DNA of 6,083 nt, from the NCBI GenBank assembly GCA_050260255.1, contig JBLNBW010000349.1, positions 1 to 6,083 of the forward strand, written 5' to 3'. This stretch comes from JAQGMV01 sp050260255 (lineage in GTDB: Bacteria; Pseudomonadota; Gammaproteobacteria; Burkholderiales; SG8-41). The notes below the pieces were generated by a model. That model ran no database searches, was not told the origin of the DNA, and saw only the letters and a program-made list of their open reading frames with translations. A program made the translations under genes and the position numbers. Below, in pieces: positions 5,372 to 6,083 of the stretch (position 1 is the stretch's first letter; every line of letters starts with the position of its first letter).

Positions 5372-6083
5372 CTACAGCTGGACTTGCAGCCGTTCGCCCG
5401 GCTTCGCCGGTTCGGTTGGCTGGATGCCGGTCTTGATGGAGCGTACGACGTCGAGATGCCGGCGTAGAAAGGCCGCGGCCGCCTGGCGGTCCCCGCTTTC
5501 GATCATATCGAGCAGCTCCAGATGCTCACGACATTGCCTGGCAAGGCGCGAGCGATTGACGTTGCCCTTGTATTCGATCAGCCGGCGCAGCTGGTTCTGG
5601 CGTCGAATGGCGTCCAGTAGAAACGGATTGCCGGAGCACCCGACTATCGTTTCGTGGAATTCCGCTCCTGTCTGGAAGATTCGCGCCCGCGACACGCGAA
5701 GTATGTCGCCGTCCAACATCGCTTGCTGTTCCCGGCGTACTCTTGCGAATGCTTCCTTGTCCACCTGGTAGGTCGGCTCCAGTAGCGCCGCGGGCTCGAT
5801 GATCATCCGGAAGCGATAGCTCTGGTTGTGCGCTTCCTCGGTGTCCAGATTCGGCTGGAACATCCAGCCGCGCCCCGGCTTTCGAATGACCAGACCCTCG
5901 CGCGCCATACGATGGAGTATCTGCTGCGCCTGGACACGGGTAAGCGCATAGCGACGCATGATCTCCGCCTCGCTCACGTGCGTATCGAGAGCGCCGCGCA
6001 GCCTGTCGTCTGCCACCTGCAGATAGAGGGAATCACCGTTTGGCGCCGCGGAGCCGAACGACACGCGATCGAGCGCCTTGCCG
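5372..6083 (-). CDS. GntR-family transcriptional regulator, FCD subfamily (5' end outside window)
   Basis: A DNA-binding regulator, complete at its C-terminus. Numbering from the GTG at 6062-6064 gives 230 residues. Residues about 12-70 form a winged helix (EIMRRYALTRVQAQQILHRM, wing GLVIRKPGRGWMF). Residues about 84-205 form the all-helical FCD ligand-binding domain, with EFHETIVGCSGNPFLLDAI, REHLELLDMIESGD and FLRRHLDVV. His137, His181 and His203 match the metal-binding histidines of FCD proteins by spacing. The acidic residue usually four before the first of these is Gly133. The frame continues open past the GTG to the right edge (GKALDR before it), and no ribosome site precedes the GTG, so I take the gene as truncated by the window. 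Extra N-terminal sequence may lie outside. It converges on the binding-protein gene and may control the divergent promoters at 4231-4333. Confidence 0.85.
   Translation of the reverse strand, partial: GKALDRVSFGSAAPNGDSLYLQVADDRLRGALDTHVSEAEIMRRYALTRVQAQQILHRMAREGLVIRKPGRGWMFQPNLDTEEAHNQSYRFRMIIEPAALLEPTYQVDKEAFARVRREQQAMLDGDILRVSRARIFQTGAEFHETIVGCSGNPFLLDAIRRQNQLRRLIEYKGNVNRSRLARQCREHLELLDMIESGDRQAAAAFLRRHLDVVRSIKTGIQPTEPAKPGERLQVQL

Overview
This is a GC-rich bacterial window with five genes I can defend and one gene tail. The organism is most likely a betaproteobacterium of the Burkholderiales type. That is an inference from three things: an orphan Bug-family periplasmic binding protein of the tripartite tricarboxylate transporter (TTT) group, a class that is greatly expanded in those bacteria; an AcnA-type aconitase beside it; and a PEP-CTERM envelope protein, typical of environmental Gram-negative bacteria that make exopolysaccharide.

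Layout from left to right. Positions 1-74 hold the last 23 codons of an unrecognised plus-strand gene. A small minus-strand gene (187-531) encodes an unrecognised exported or membrane-anchored protein of 114 residues. A minus-strand gene (743-1429) encodes a secreted PEP-CTERM protein. A large minus-strand gene (1585-4230) encodes an aconitase-family hydratase with all three iron-sulfur cysteines. A compact divergent control region (about 4231-4333) separates it from the plus-strand Bug/TctC-like binding protein gene (4334-5305). A minus-strand GntR/FCD regulator (5372 to the right edge) converges on the binding protein gene, with a strong hairpin between the two. No tRNA, rRNA, CRISPR array, insertion sequence or phage gene was seen.

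How the parts may work together. The right half looks like a small carboxylate-use locus: a binding protein to capture an organic acid, a hydratase acting on tricarboxylates, and a GntR/FCD regulator. Regulators of that class often sense carboxylic acids. The hydratase and binding-protein promoters appear to overlap in one AT-rich patch containing four TGTA/TACA half-sites, a plausible operator for the neighbouring regulator. The substrate cannot be read from the sequence. The TctA/TctB-type membrane subunits are not in the window.

The left half (PEP-CTERM protein and small exported protein) is probably unrelated. The gaps are 155 and 211 bases, so it need not form an operon with the hydratase gene. 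I see no clearly new multi-gene system. The best leads are the divergent features of the hydratase, the shared operator-like patch, the unusual arginine-rich tail of the PEP-CTERM protein, and a missing metal-ligand position in the regulator.
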